57,539 nucleotides of DNA from CAYREV01 sp964423345 (lineage in GTDB: Bacteria; Bacteroidota; Rhodothermia; Balneolales; Balneolaceae): positions 1 to 57,539 of the forward strand of contig CAYREV010000018.1 of NCBI GenBank assembly GCA_964423345.1, in the 5' to 3' direction. The position numbers and the translations under genes were made by a program. The notes under the pieces were generated by a model, which had not been told where the DNA came from, searched no databases, and worked only from the letters and a program-made list of their open reading frames with translations. This document shows positions 1-9,636 of the stretch, piece after piece (the stretch's first letter is position 1; every line of letters starts with the position of its first letter).

Positions 1-512
1 TCCAATTCCCCCTCCTCCAGGGGCCCGAAGCGGGCCGTGCTGCCATCGCTCAGCACCGTTTCAATTTCGAGAATATGCTCCCTGGTGGTTTTATGCTTTA
101 TGGAATACAGTCCACAGGAGTTATTGCCGATCATGCCGCCCAGCATGCAACGGTTGGTCGTGGCGGTATCGGGGCCGAACAGCAGCCCGTGCGGCGCAGC
201 TTCCCGGTTGAGGCTGTCCCGGATGACGCCCGGCTGCAGTCGCGCGTATCGTCCCTCGGGATCCAATTTGAGAATTTTAGTCATATGCCGGGAGACGTCC
301 ATGATGAGTCCGCCGCCCGTCGTTTGGCCCGCCAGCGAGGTGCCCCCGCTGCGTGCGGTAATACTGACCCCTTCATCCTGTGCCCGGTTCACCAGCTCCT
401 GTATTTCCGCTGTTGATTCTGGGAAGGCTACCCCGCGGGGGAGCTCCTCGTACATGGAGGCATCATTGGCATAGAGGTGACGCGTCTGGGAGTCGGTGCG
501 AATTTCAATCAT
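1..512 (-). CDS. FAD-linked oxidase, D-2-hydroxyglutarate/D-lactate dehydrogenase type (partial, N-terminal 170 residues)
   Basis: The reading frame starts at ATG 510-512 and runs off the left edge, so only the N-terminus is present. The visible part reads as the FAD-binding domain of the GlcD/YdiJ family of FAD-linked oxidases: a SGGTSLAGQT stretch around residue 55-64, where these enzymes hold the FAD pyrophosphate, then GPDTATTN and LGGMIGNNSCG further on. The family oxidises D-2-hydroxy acids and often carries a C-terminal Fe-S domain; that part is outside the window. It lies 40 bp downstream of the L-2-hydroxyglutarate oxidase gene on the same strand, so a shared transcript is likely. 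This pairing suggests D-2-hydroxyglutarate as substrate, but D-lactate or glycolate cannot be excluded. Confidence 0.82.
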   Translation of the reverse strand, partial: MIEIRTDSQTRHLYANDASMYEELPRGVAFPESTAEIQELVNRAQDEGVSITARSGGTSLAGQTTGGGLIMDVSRHMTKILKLDPEGRYARLQPGVIRDSLNREAAPHGLLFGPDTATTNRCMLGGMIGNNSCGLYSIKHKTTREHILEIETVLSDGSTARFGPLEEGEL

Positions 513-552
513 AGGCGTAAGCTAAAACGCTTGTGGGGTTGAAACAAGTAGG

Positions 553-1755
553 CTACAGCTTAAAAGCCCCCTCTGCCCGTTGCAGGATCTCATCACCGAT
601 GGCGAGCCCTGCCGTGGCAGCGGGGCTGGGGGCATTCAGTACGTGAATTTCCCGATCGGTGGCGGCGAATTGGAAGTCATCGACGATCTCGCCGTCCGGG
701 CGCAGGGCCATGGCCCGCACTCCCGAAGGAGCCGGCTTGAGGTCGGAAGGTTCGATAGAGGGGATAAGTTTCTTAAGCCCTTCCACAAAAGCCTTCTTGG
801 AGAAGGAGCGGTAATACTCGTCGAGGCCCATCCGCCAGTGTTTTTTGGCCAGCATCCAGAAGCCCGGGAAATTGACGGTTTCAATGGTTTCTTCGAGGTC
901 GAAGGATAGTTTTTCATACCCTTCCCGTTTGAAGGCGAATACCGCGTTGGGGCCGCATTCCACGCCGCCGTGAACCATCCTGGTAAAGTGAACACCCAGG
1001 AAGGGGAAGGCGGGATTCGGCATGGGATAGATCAGGCCGTTGACCATATGGCTTGCTTCCCCGGTAAGTTCATAATACTCGCCGCGGAAGGGTACGATCT
1101 GTACATCCTTCCGGATGCCGGCCGACTCCGCCACATGGTCGCTGTATAAGCCGGCGCAGTTGATAAGGTATTGTCCCCTGAACGTTTCGGTGGGGGTGAT
1201 GGCCTCAATGCCCTCACGGTTGTGCCGGATATTGATCACTTTACTGTTGAAGCGGACGCGGCCGTTTTGCTGCTCGATCTGTGTTTTGAGCTCCTTGCAT
1301 ACCGCGGTGAAATCAACAATGCCCGAACACGGCACATGAATGGCCTCGATCCCTTCGGCATAGGGTTCAATATCGGTGAGTTCCCCGCGGTCAATCTTTT
1401 TTATGCCTTCGATGCCGTTGATTTGCCCGGTTTCAAAGATCTTGTCGAGCCTTGGGAGATCCTCCTCTTCGGTGGCGACGATAACTTTGCCGCAGATATC
1501 ATAAGGAAGATCAAAGCGCTTGCAAAAATCCACCAGTTGATGCCTGCCGTTCACGCAGTTTTTTGCCCGGTAGCTGTTGGGCTTGTAGTAGATGCCCGAA
1601 TGGATGACCCCGGAGTTGTTGCCCGTCTGGTGGGCGGCCACCCGGTCTTCTTTTTCAAGTACGAGTATGGAAGCCTCCGGGTAGCTGAGTGAAATTTTAT
1701 AAGCCGTGGACAAGCCGACAATGCCTGCCCCGACAAGGATGAAATCGTAGTTCAT
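553..1755 (-). CDS. lhgO: L-2-hydroxyglutarate oxidase
   Basis: A 400-residue flavoprotein of the DAO fold that oxidises L-2-hydroxyglutarate to 2-oxoglutarate. The N-terminus has the dinucleotide-binding motif GAGIVGLS (residues 9-16), and the family signature HQTGNNSGVIHSGIYY follows at about residues 41-56. The C-terminus has the usual closing Rossmann segment (NAPSPAATAGLAIG). The frame is open 29 codons further upstream, but that extension is not family-like, and the ATG at 1753-1755 puts the GxGxxG motif at its normal place, so that start is chosen. It is divergent from the TlpA-like gene across 193 bp and is followed by the FAD-linked oxidase gene. Confidence 0.92.
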   Translation of the reverse strand: MNYDFILVGAGIVGLSTAYKISLSYPEASILVLEKEDRVAAHQTGNNSGVIHSGIYYKPNSYRAKNCVNGRHQLVDFCKRFDLPYDICGKVIVATEEEDLPRLDKIFETGQINGIEGIKKIDRGELTDIEPYAEGIEAIHVPCSGIVDFTAVCKELKTQIEQQNGRVRFNSKVINIRHNREGIEAITPTETFRGQYLINCAGLYSDHVAESAGIRKDVQIVPFRGEYYELTGEASHMVNGLIYPMPNPAFPFLGVHFTRMVHGGVECGPNAVFAFKREGYEKLSFDLEETIETVNFPGFWMLAKKHWRMGLDEYYRSFSKKAFVEGLKKLIPSIEPSDLKPAPSGVRAMALRPDGEIVDDFQFAATDREIHVLNAPSPAATAGLAIGDEILQRAEGAFKL

Positions 1756-1948
1756 TAATAATTTGATTAGGTCCCGTTCACATGAAATAGCGAAAATAGT
1801 AAAATCGACGCCGCTATTAAATAAAAAAGAAGGCAGCAACACAAACTACCCTCAGCCGTTATCTGTTCTTGAATATCGGTGGAACGTTAATGGATGTTTT
1901 CCGTATCTTCCGGGGCATTGGAAGGCATCAGTCAAAAGAAACAGCTTT

Positions 1949-2500
1949 ATGGTTTATTTACATAGATATGCTCTCGCGGTACTCCTTGCAACACTGCTGG
2001 TCAGCTGCAGTAAAAAGGAAAAGGAGTCCTCTCCCGAAAGCCAGGCGAACAACGAGGCCGGCTACGTGGAAAAAGCTCATTTTGCCACATTCCAGGGCGA
2101 CACGGTACGGGTCTCCGATTTTAAAGGCAAAGTCGTGCTGATTGATTTCTGGGAGACCTGGTGCAAGCCCTGCCTGGCCATATTCCCGACCATGCAGCGC
2201 CTGCTGGAGGAGTATCCCGACGATTTCGCGGTTCTGGCCGTCAATCCCGGCTTTGCAGACAGCCGTGAAGATGCAAAGGACTTTAAGGAGGATCATGAGT
2301 ATGATTTCCACTATCTGTTTGACAGCGGGAACCTGAGCGGAAAGCTGAAAGTGCAGAGCATCCCCTTCAAGGTTTATGTAGATGCGCAGGGAAACTATAT
2401 TAAATCATCCGTAGGCAGTTACGGGGAGGATGAGGACTACAAGCAGCTGAAAGAGATCATTGAAAAGCATAAAATGAAAAAGGCCGGCGCAGGGGAATGA
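1949..2500 (+). CDS. TlpA-like thioredoxin-fold lipoprotein
   Basis: A 183-residue protein with a lipoprotein signal peptide: a basic/hydrophobic start and lipobox LVSC with the acylated Cys at residue 20. After a short polar linker comes a thioredoxin fold with active site WCKPC (Cys72 and Cys75), preceded by VLIDFWET, which is typical of TlpA/ResA-like thiol-disulfide reductases. A cis-Pro region (SIPFKVYVD) follows. It probably works at the outer face of a membrane, reducing or exchanging disulfides in envelope proteins. The open frame extends to 1763, but the ATG at 1949 directly precedes the signal peptide. The partner protein is not evident from the neighbours; AhcY lies 85 bp downstream. 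Confidence 0.88.
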   Translation: MVYLHRYALAVLLATLLVSCSKKEKESSPESQANNEAGYVEKAHFATFQGDTVRVSDFKGKVVLIDFWETWCKPCLAIFPTMQRLLEEYPDDFAVLAVNPGFADSREDAKDFKEDHEYDFHYLFDSGNLSGKLKVQSIPFKVYVDAQGNYIKSSVGSYGEDEDYKQLKEIIEKHKMKKAGAGE

Positions 2501-2585
2501 ATCCATAGCCGCCATAGTTGATCAAATCGCGATTAAACACTATTTTGAGTAGCTTCAGATAATAATTTAAACAGAAAGGAATTTC

Positions 2586-3896
2586 ATGTCACAGCAAGTA
2601 AAAGAGAAACTACCATATAAGGTTAAAGATATTGGCCTGGCAGATTTTGGCCGCAAGGAAATACGACTGGCTGAGGCTGAGATGCCCGGACTTATGGCCG
2701 TCAGGGAAGAATATTCGGAAGAAAAGCCCCTGGAAGGGGCCCGTATTGCCGGCTGCCTGCATATGACGGTGCAAACGGCGGTACTCATTGAAACACTGGT
2801 GGAGCTGGGTGCGGAAGTTCAATGGTCGTCCTGCAACATATTCTCCACACAGGATCATGCCGCAGCGGCCATAGCCAAGACAGGCGTACCGGTTTATGCA
2901 TGGAAAGGAGAGACCGAAGAGGAATATACCTGGTGCATCGAGCAAACCCTGTTTTTTGAGGGTGACAAGCCACTGAATATGATTCTCGACGACGGGGGAG
3001 ACCTTACCGCACTGGTGCATGAAGAGTATCCCGAATTGCTTGACGGCATCCGCGGTATTTCGGAAGAAACGACTACCGGCGTCAACCGCCTCTACCGTAT
3101 GGCCAAGGAGGGCACGCTTGGAGCTCCCGCTATCAATGTAAACGACTCGGTAACCAAGTCGAAGTTTGACAACAAGTACGGATGCCGTGAATCGTGTGCC
3201 GATGCCCTTCGACGTGCCACAGACGTGATGATGGCCGGAAAGGTGGCGGTCGTCGCAGGATACGGTGACGTAGGCAAGGGTTCAGCCGCTTCCCTGCGGG
3301 GAGCCGGGGCACGCGTCATTGTGACGGAGATCGACCCCATATGTGCGCTTCAGGCCGCAATGGACGGCTACGAGGTGAAGAAAATGGATACGGTCATCGA
3401 CCGGGCCGACATCGTGGTTACGGCAACCGGCAACAAGGATATTATCACCGAACGCCATTTCAAGGCGATGAAGGATAAGACGATTGTCGGAAATATCGGC
3501 CACTTCGACAATGAGATTGATGTAGCATGGCTGAAGGATAATGCCGAACGCGATACGATTAAACCGCAGGTTGACCTGTTCCGCCTGCCCGACGGAAAGG
3601 AGATTATCCTTCTTGCGGAAGGACGACTCATGAACCTGGGCAATGCGACAGGCCATCCCTCTTTTGTCATGTCGAACAGCTTTACCAACCAGACCCTGGC
3701 ACAGATTGCGCTCTGGAACCGGTCCGATGAATTCGAGCTGGATGTGCACGTGCTGCCCAAAGAGCTGGATGAGAAGGTGGCCCGCCTGCACCTTGAGAAG
3801 ATCGGTGTTGAGCTGGAAGAGCTGTCCGAAGAGCAGGCCGAATATATTGGCGTGCCACAGGAGGGCCCCTTCAAGCCGGAACACTATAGATACTGA
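2586..3896 (+). CDS. ahcY: S-adenosylhomocysteinase
   Basis: This 436-residue enzyme splits S-adenosylhomocysteine into adenosine and homocysteine, relieving product inhibition of methyltransferases. It matches the family end to end: HMTVQTAVL and EVQWSSCN near the N-terminus, the NAD-binding segment VAGYGDVGKG in the middle, GNIGHFDNEID later, and the C-terminal HYRY ending. Length is normal for the bacterial form without the 40-residue insert. An AGAAAGGAA stretch lies just before the start. A rho-independent terminator follows at 3915-3955. MetH and adenosine kinase elsewhere in the window handle its two products. Confidence 0.97.
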   Translation: MSQQVKEKLPYKVKDIGLADFGRKEIRLAEAEMPGLMAVREEYSEEKPLEGARIAGCLHMTVQTAVLIETLVELGAEVQWSSCNIFSTQDHAAAAIAKTGVPVYAWKGETEEEYTWCIEQTLFFEGDKPLNMILDDGGDLTALVHEEYPELLDGIRGISEETTTGVNRLYRMAKEGTLGAPAINVNDSVTKSKFDNKYGCRESCADALRRATDVMMAGKVAVVAGYGDVGKGSAASLRGAGARVIVTEIDPICALQAAMDGYEVKKMDTVIDRADIVVTATGNKDIITERHFKAMKDKTIVGNIGHFDNEIDVAWLKDNAERDTIKPQVDLFRLPDGKEIILLAEGRLMNLGNATGHPSFVMSNSFTNQTLAQIALWNRSDEFELDVHVLPKELDEKVARLHLEKIGVELEELSEEQAEYIGVPQEGPFKPEHYRY

Positions 3897-3914
3897 TCCT
3901 GAACGTGATACCGG

Positions 3915-3955
3915 AAAAGTCTCAATTCATAACAGGATTGAGGCTTTTCTTTTTT
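3915..3955 (+). terminator. Rho-independent terminator after ahcY
   Basis: Inverted repeat with arms 3915-3926 and 3937-3948 (12 pairs including one G-T), a 10-base loop, and a T-rich run to 3955. It lies 18 bp after the ahcY stop and 22 bp before gldC, so gldC may need its own promoter or depend on readthrough. Confidence 0.8.
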
Positions 3956-3977
3956 AACCCTAACAGATCAATTCTGT

Positions 3978-4310
3978 ATGTCAACGAAGAAAAAAGATAT
4001 AAATATCAGTGTTGAACTTGACGAAAATAACATTCCTACGGCTATCGACTGGAATGCCAGTGACAAGGAGGGGGAGGAGATAGCGGAGTGCCGGGCCATG
4101 CTGCTTTCGATGTGGGATCACCGGAAAAAGGATACGCTCCGCCTTGACCTGTGGACCAAGGAGATGACGATAGATGAGATGAAGATCTTCTTCCACCAAA
4201 CGCTGGTGACGATGGCCGACACTCTTCAAAATGCAACAAGCGAGGAGCAGATGGCCGAAGACATGCGTGATTTTACCGCTTATTTTGCCGACAAGATGGA
4301 GATTAGCTGA
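3978..4310 (+). CDS. gldC: Gliding-motility-type protein GldC
   Basis: A 110-residue soluble protein with no signal peptide. It resembles GldC throughout: start KKKDINISVELDENNIP, then ...AIDWNASDKEG, and a helical C-terminal half (KEMTIDEMKIFFHQTL). GldC is found widely in Bacteroidota, including non-gliding species, and its biochemical role is not settled. Here no other gld or spr gene is nearby, so this copy alone is not evidence for gliding. It ends in an 8-bp overlap with the convergent Memo-like gene (4303-4310). Confidence 0.85.
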   Translation: MSTKKKDINISVELDENNIPTAIDWNASDKEGEEIAECRAMLLSMWDHRKKDTLRLDLWTKEMTIDEMKIFFHQTLVTMADTLQNATSEEQMAEDMRDFTAYFADKMEIS

Positions 4311-5568
4311 TATCGCTGGGAGACCGGTTTCCTTCGGTATAGAGAATGGAACCGAAACTGACGGCACTCTCCCTCTCTTCCTCATCCCAGATATCGTAGT
4401 TGATCGAATGGCCGCTGACCCCGTCCATACATTTTAAGAAGGTATAGAGCGGTGGAAAACCACAGACGCGATAGGGGTCATAGTCCTGCCTCATAAGGGT
4501 CAGCATCTCCTCTTCAACCCCCTCCCGGGCATGCTTCATGAAAAGGCGGTCAAAGCTTTTGATTTCATCGAACATCTGTCGGGCGGGCCGGCTGTCGCCG
4601 AACTTTTTCCCAATATGAGCCAGGTCGCCGCTGATCAAAAAGAAGGTATCCCTGTCGTCGGCAAAATGATCGTTCAGCAGCCGGCTAAAATTATCAACCT
4701 GTTTGCCACGGTGGCCTTCAGGCATGTAGTAGAGGTCATCCAGGTTTCCCACCAGTATGGGGACAACCTTGAAGGGATGATCCCAGATATAGGATAAAAA
4801 GAGCAGGTGTAGTTCAATGCTGTGTTCAATGCGGTGGGCCCGGTCCATCCCGGTCAGCCCGTTGACCGATTTATCCTTCAGCAGGGGTTCAATAGCCTCC
4901 CTGTCTGCCGCAATCCTGCCGAACGGCATATTAATATCTTTGTTGCTCAGTATGAACGGCCGGTTCCGGTACAGCTCGGGGTAGTGGCTGGCATAATGAG
5001 AAGTTGCGAGAATGACCACGCGGCGCGGTTCCAGATTCCTTATGGAGGCGAAGGCTTCTGCATAACTGTCCAGGGCAACCCGGGGATCGATATGGGGAGC
5101 AAAGAGAGCCCGGGCCCGCCTTACCGGTGCAGCCGAAACCTTTGAAAATGCAGCCTTTAAAAAACCTTCAAGCTCTTCCGGATCAGCCGGATAGGAAGCA
5201 CCGGCCGCTACCGGCTGGTGGAGATCGGAGTGTTCGTACTCCTCTTCAACCTTTTCGGCATATTTCCTGAAGTAGGGGGAGTCCAACAGGCGATGTTCGT
5301 CCAGGAACCGCACATATTCAAGCAGCTGGTCGGCCGTGACCTCTTCCCCGCTGTAGTCCATCAGGTCGTTGACACTTTTCTCTCCGTCAATGAGATTGAG
5401 CAGCGGGGCCGCCTGACGGTGCAGAGCCAGGTCGGCCGTGGCGTAGCCAAAAACATCATGGAAATAAAGCAGGGAGCGGCCGTTATCGCTGACGGGTATA
5501 ATTTCTATATCCCGCCGGATTTCCGGGATCGCCTTGGTTTTGTGATTGAATAAATCGGTATTGCTCAT
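4303..5568 (-). CDS. Memo-like protein (AmmeMemoRadiSam system protein B family) with N-terminal extension
   Basis: A protein of 421 residues from the ATG at 5566-5568; an upstream in-frame start would add nine residues. The C-terminal two thirds is a Memo domain: FAPHIDPRVA, ATSHYASHYPELY, then EHSIELHLLFL, and near the end RVCGFPPLYTFL, covering the conserved His and Cys positions of Memo. The first ~130 residues are an extra region (for example LLNLIDGEKSVNDLM and RFLDEHRLLDS) that looks like a small PqqD-like or winged-helix domain; this is only a resemblance. The biochemical role of bacterial Memo is unclear. The usual partners, AMMECR1 and the radical-SAM protein, are not in the window. 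Nth is 45 bp upstream on the same strand. Confidence 0.82.
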   Translation of the reverse strand: MSNTDLFNHKTKAIPEIRRDIEIIPVSDNGRSLLYFHDVFGYATADLALHRQAAPLLNLIDGEKSVNDLMDYSGEEVTADQLLEYVRFLDEHRLLDSPYFRKYAEKVEEEYEHSDLHQPVAAGASYPADPEELEGFLKAAFSKVSAAPVRRARALFAPHIDPRVALDSYAEAFASIRNLEPRRVVILATSHYASHYPELYRNRPFILSNKDINMPFGRIAADREAIEPLLKDKSVNGLTGMDRAHRIEHSIELHLLFLSYIWDHPFKVVPILVGNLDDLYYMPEGHRGKQVDNFSRLLNDHFADDRDTFFLISGDLAHIGKKFGDSRPARQMFDEIKSFDRLFMKHAREGVEEEMLTLMRQDYDPYRVCGFPPLYTFLKCMDGVSGHSINYDIWDEEERESAVSFGSILYTEGNRSPSDIS

Positions 5569-5613
5569 AGATTTTACTGAAGGGTGATCAGGCAAAGTGT
5601 TCAGCCTGAAGCC

Positions 5614-6321
5614 TTATGCTTTCTCCCTCATCTTTCTGCATGTGCATTTTTTCCCATACTTTTCGCAGATGGGATGGTCGGGTGCTTCCGAGATTCGGGC
5701 CTTGCAGGCATTACGGCCGTGATGGATCATCAGGTGCGACACGTTGGTCCAGTGTTCACGGGGAAATAACGCCATCAGGTCCTTCTCTATTTTGTTGGTG
5801 TTCTTTTTTTCTTTCGTCAGGCCGAATCGATTCGACAACCGTTTTACGTGGGTATCTACCACCACTCCCATATTGATGTTAAAGGCATTGCCGAGGACAA
5901 CGTTGGCGGTTTTACGGGCAACGCCGTACAATTCCAGCAAATCGCTCATGGTTTGGGGTACCTCCCCGTCGTGTTCTTCCACGATTGTTGCAGCCGACTG
6001 TTTGAGGGCTTTGGCTTTGTTGCGGTAAAAGCCGGTGGAACGGACCAGCTCTTCAAGTTCCTGTATGGGTGCTTCGGCCATCTGCCCGGGGGTGGGATAG
6101 GCTTCGAACAGGTCCGGGGTAACCTTGTTTACCCGTACATCGGTGCATTGGGCACTGAGGATGGTGGCGCACAGCAGCTCAAAGGCGTTGCGATGGTCGA
6201 GTGCGCAGTGGGGGTTGGGATAGTGTTGATAGAGATCCTCCAGGAGTTGTCGGGCATATTCTTTTTCCTCTTCAGACTTTTCCGGTATGCTGGGCAGTTT
6301 TTCTGTATTTGCTTCGGCCAT
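5614..6321 (-). CDS. nth: Endonuclease III (base-excision repair glycosylase/AP lyase)
   Basis: A 235-residue protein of the HhH-GPD family that removes oxidised pyrimidines and cuts abasic sites. The helix-hairpin-helix is seen as YGVARKTANVVLG, with the catalytic Lys in RKTANVV, and the catalytic Asp follows in VDTHVKRLSNRFGL. The C-terminus has four cysteines for a 4Fe-4S cluster, but spaced C-X12-C-X6-C-X-C rather than the standard C-X6-C-X2-C-X5-C. The frame is open to a TTG at 6361-6363; the ATG at 6319-6321 is preferred. It is followed by the Memo-like gene and is divergent from the MFS gene. Confidence 0.93.
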   Translation of the reverse strand: MAEANTEKLPSIPEKSEEEKEYARQLLEDLYQHYPNPHCALDHRNAFELLCATILSAQCTDVRVNKVTPDLFEAYPTPGQMAEAPIQELEELVRSTGFYRNKAKALKQSAATIVEEHDGEVPQTMSDLLELYGVARKTANVVLGNAFNINMGVVVDTHVKRLSNRFGLTKEKKNTNKIEKDLMALFPREHWTNVSHLMIHHGRNACKARISEAPDHPICEKYGKKCTCRKMREKA

Positions 6322-6487
6322 CGTATAGGGTTTGGTGTTCTGTTTTGATCCTGAAAATGGCAAAGAGACCGGATATAAACAAAGGTCATCCGGAAATGGT
6401 TTTATGCCACCCCCCCGATACCGTCACCGGGCCTGTATCTATACCTAATATTCATTACTTTCAATCTCCAATTTTGACCCCGGCTAT

Positions 6488-7762
6488 ATGAGTATCTCCA
6501 AAGAACAGTCAAAAAAAATTATAGCTTCACCCTATGCGTGGCTGGTGCTGGGCCTGCTTACCCTGATCTATATCTCCAGTTTCGTGGATCGCCAGATCAT
6601 TGCCGTGCTGGCAACCCAGATACAGCAGGAGATGTCTATGAGCAACATGGAGGTGGGATTGCTATACGGCACGGCCTTCTCATTTATTTATGCGGTCTGC
6701 GGTATCCCCATGGGGCGGCTGGCCGATCTGTATTCCCGGAAGCTGATGATTGTACTGGGGCTGGTGGTATGGAGCCTGATGACGATCGTGAGCGGTTTTG
6801 CTACTTCCCTAACCTTCCTTATCGTAGCCCGCATGATGGTAGGCGTCAGTGAATCGGCCCTGAGCCCGGCGGTGTATTCGCTGCTTTCGGATTATTTCAG
6901 GCCGCAGCAGCGGGCCACCGTTTTTTCCATCTATGCCTCGGGTATTTTTGTCGGCATTGGGATCGCTTTTCTGGCTGGCGGCAGGGTAGCGCAGGTATAC
7001 GACTGGCGCACCTCCCTCATTGCGGTAGGGATTCCCGGCCTTATTCTTGCATTGGTTGCTGCTTTTGCTATACGTGAACTGCCCCGGGGCATCACGCAGA
7101 CAACCGCCCGTTATCATCCGGAGATGCCACTCGCTGATGTTATCCGCTACATAGTGGGGAAGAAAACCATCCTGTTTCATTTTGCGGGATTTTCGTTTCT
7201 GGCCCTTACCGGCTATACGGTTCTGGGGTTCGTCGGCACGGTTCTCAAGGAAATCCACGGAGCCGAAAGCCTGCTTCCCCATTACGGTTGGTTCATGCTG
7301 GCTACGGGCCTTGGCGTGATCCTGGCGGGTAAAGCGGCCGACCTGCTGGCGGCAAGATGGGATGCCTCCCGCCGGTTTGTAATGGGTATTGTAGCCGGTG
7401 TCGGCTGTCTGCCGCTGTATTTTTTGGGCCTTTTTGCCGACTCGGGGTGGACGGCTCTCATTTTAATCGGCTCCGCCAACGTTATATCCTCCTCCTACAA
7501 CGGGGTGGCCGCCGCCCTTGTACAGTACCTGGTTCAACCGAATATGCGGGCCCTGGCGGGCGGCTTATACCTGTTTGTGATAAGTGTCATCGGCTTCGGG
7601 GTGGGTCCGCCGCTTACCGGGTGGCTGATGGATGCGGTCTTCACGGGAAGTTACGGGCCGGCCAAGGCATTGATGGCCGTTATCGGTGCCTGCGGCATGC
7701 TGGGAAGCGCCTGTTTCCTGGCGGCCATGAAGACCTATGCGGGGGATGCGGAAAAGGATTGA
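6488..7762 (+). CDS. Major facilitator superfamily transporter, spinster-like
   Basis: A 424-residue integral membrane protein with about 12 hydrophobic segments. The N-terminal half shows the MFS/spinster pattern: SFVDRQIIAVLATQIQ in the first helix region, the loop signature GRLADLYSRK after helix 2, and ARMMVGVSESALSPA in helix 4. The second half has a similar loop (GKAADLLAARWDASRR). Spinster-type transporters move lipids or small organic anions in other organisms; the substrate here cannot be told from sequence or neighbours. The stop codon lies inside a 15-bp palindrome and the scaffold gap begins 20 bp later. Confidence 0.88.
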   Translation: MSISKEQSKKIIASPYAWLVLGLLTLIYISSFVDRQIIAVLATQIQQEMSMSNMEVGLLYGTAFSFIYAVCGIPMGRLADLYSRKLMIVLGLVVWSLMTIVSGFATSLTFLIVARMMVGVSESALSPAVYSLLSDYFRPQQRATVFSIYASGIFVGIGIAFLAGGRVAQVYDWRTSLIAVGIPGLILALVAAFAIRELPRGITQTTARYHPEMPLADVIRYIVGKKTILFHFAGFSFLALTGYTVLGFVGTVLKEIHGAESLLPHYGWFMLATGLGVILAGKAADLLAARWDASRRFVMGIVAGVGCLPLYFLGLFADSGWTALILIGSANVISSSYNGVAAALVQYLVQPNMRALAGGLYLFVISVIGFGVGPPLTGWLMDAVFTGSYGPAKALMAVIGACGMLGSACFLAAMKTYAGDAEKD

Positions 7763-7773
7763 TACCGTATCAA
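7759..7773. repeat. Short palindrome at the end of the MFS gene
   Basis: TTGATAC, one central C, then GTATCAA: a perfect 7-1-7 inverted repeat overlapping the TGA stop at 7760-7762 and followed by six A residues. With a one-base centre it would fold poorly as a hairpin, so it is more likely chance or a protein site than a terminator. Confidence 0.3.
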
Positions 7774-7782
7774 AAAACTTGC

Positions 7783-7882
7783 NNNNNNNNNNNNNNNNNN
7801 NNNNNNNNNNNNNNNNNNNNNNNNNNNNNNNNNNNNNNNNNNNNNNNNNNNNNNNNNNNNNNNNNNNNNNNNNNNNNNNNNN
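7783..7882. other. Scaffold gap (100 N)
   Basis: Exactly 100 N bases, the customary placeholder for a gap of unknown size. It separates the convergent ends of the MFS and pntB genes. The pntB stop codon (7884-7886) survives right at the edge, so no known gene is broken, but whatever lies between these two genes cannot be judged, including the terminators and possibly a small gene. Confidence 0.97.
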
Positions 7883-7883
7883 G

Positions 7884-9301
<1,418 letters not shown>

Positions 9302-9305
<4 letters not shown>

Positions 9306-9595
9306 TGCTTATCCTCTTTTTTCTTTTTGAACATTTCAAGCATTCGGTCGGTAACCATGAATCCGCCCACCACATTGATGGTGGCAAATATGATGGCAGC
9401 CAGGCCGATCCACTGGGCCATAGCACCTCCCGTTTGTCCGGCAACTACCAGGGCACCGATAATCGTAATGCCCGAAATGGCGTTGGCCCCAGACATGAGA
9501 GGGGTGTGTAAGGTGGGGGGAACCTTGGATATTAGCTCAAAGCCGACAAATGACGCCAGCACAAATATAAAGAGGTTGAATATGAGTCCGGACAT
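9302..9595 (-). CDS. pntA2: NAD(P) transhydrogenase subunit alpha, membrane part
   Basis: A 97-residue protein with three hydrophobic helices and a basic tail (FKKKKEDKQ). It corresponds to the membrane C-terminus of the single-chain PntA of E. coli; in many bacteria, as here, that part is a separate gene. The motif PPTLHTPLMSGANAISGI is diagnostic. It lies 41 bp after the NAD-binding alpha gene and overlaps pntB by four bases, giving the three-gene order alpha1-alpha2-beta. Confidence 0.93.
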
Positions 9596-9636
9596 AATAG
9601 ATGTTATTAAGTGTGAATGCTAAAACCGGTTGTTAA

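Noticed and set aside
2501..2585. Riboswitch (SAH or SAM) before ahcY
   Set aside because: Only 85 bp are available and I saw no pseudoknot or conserved core.
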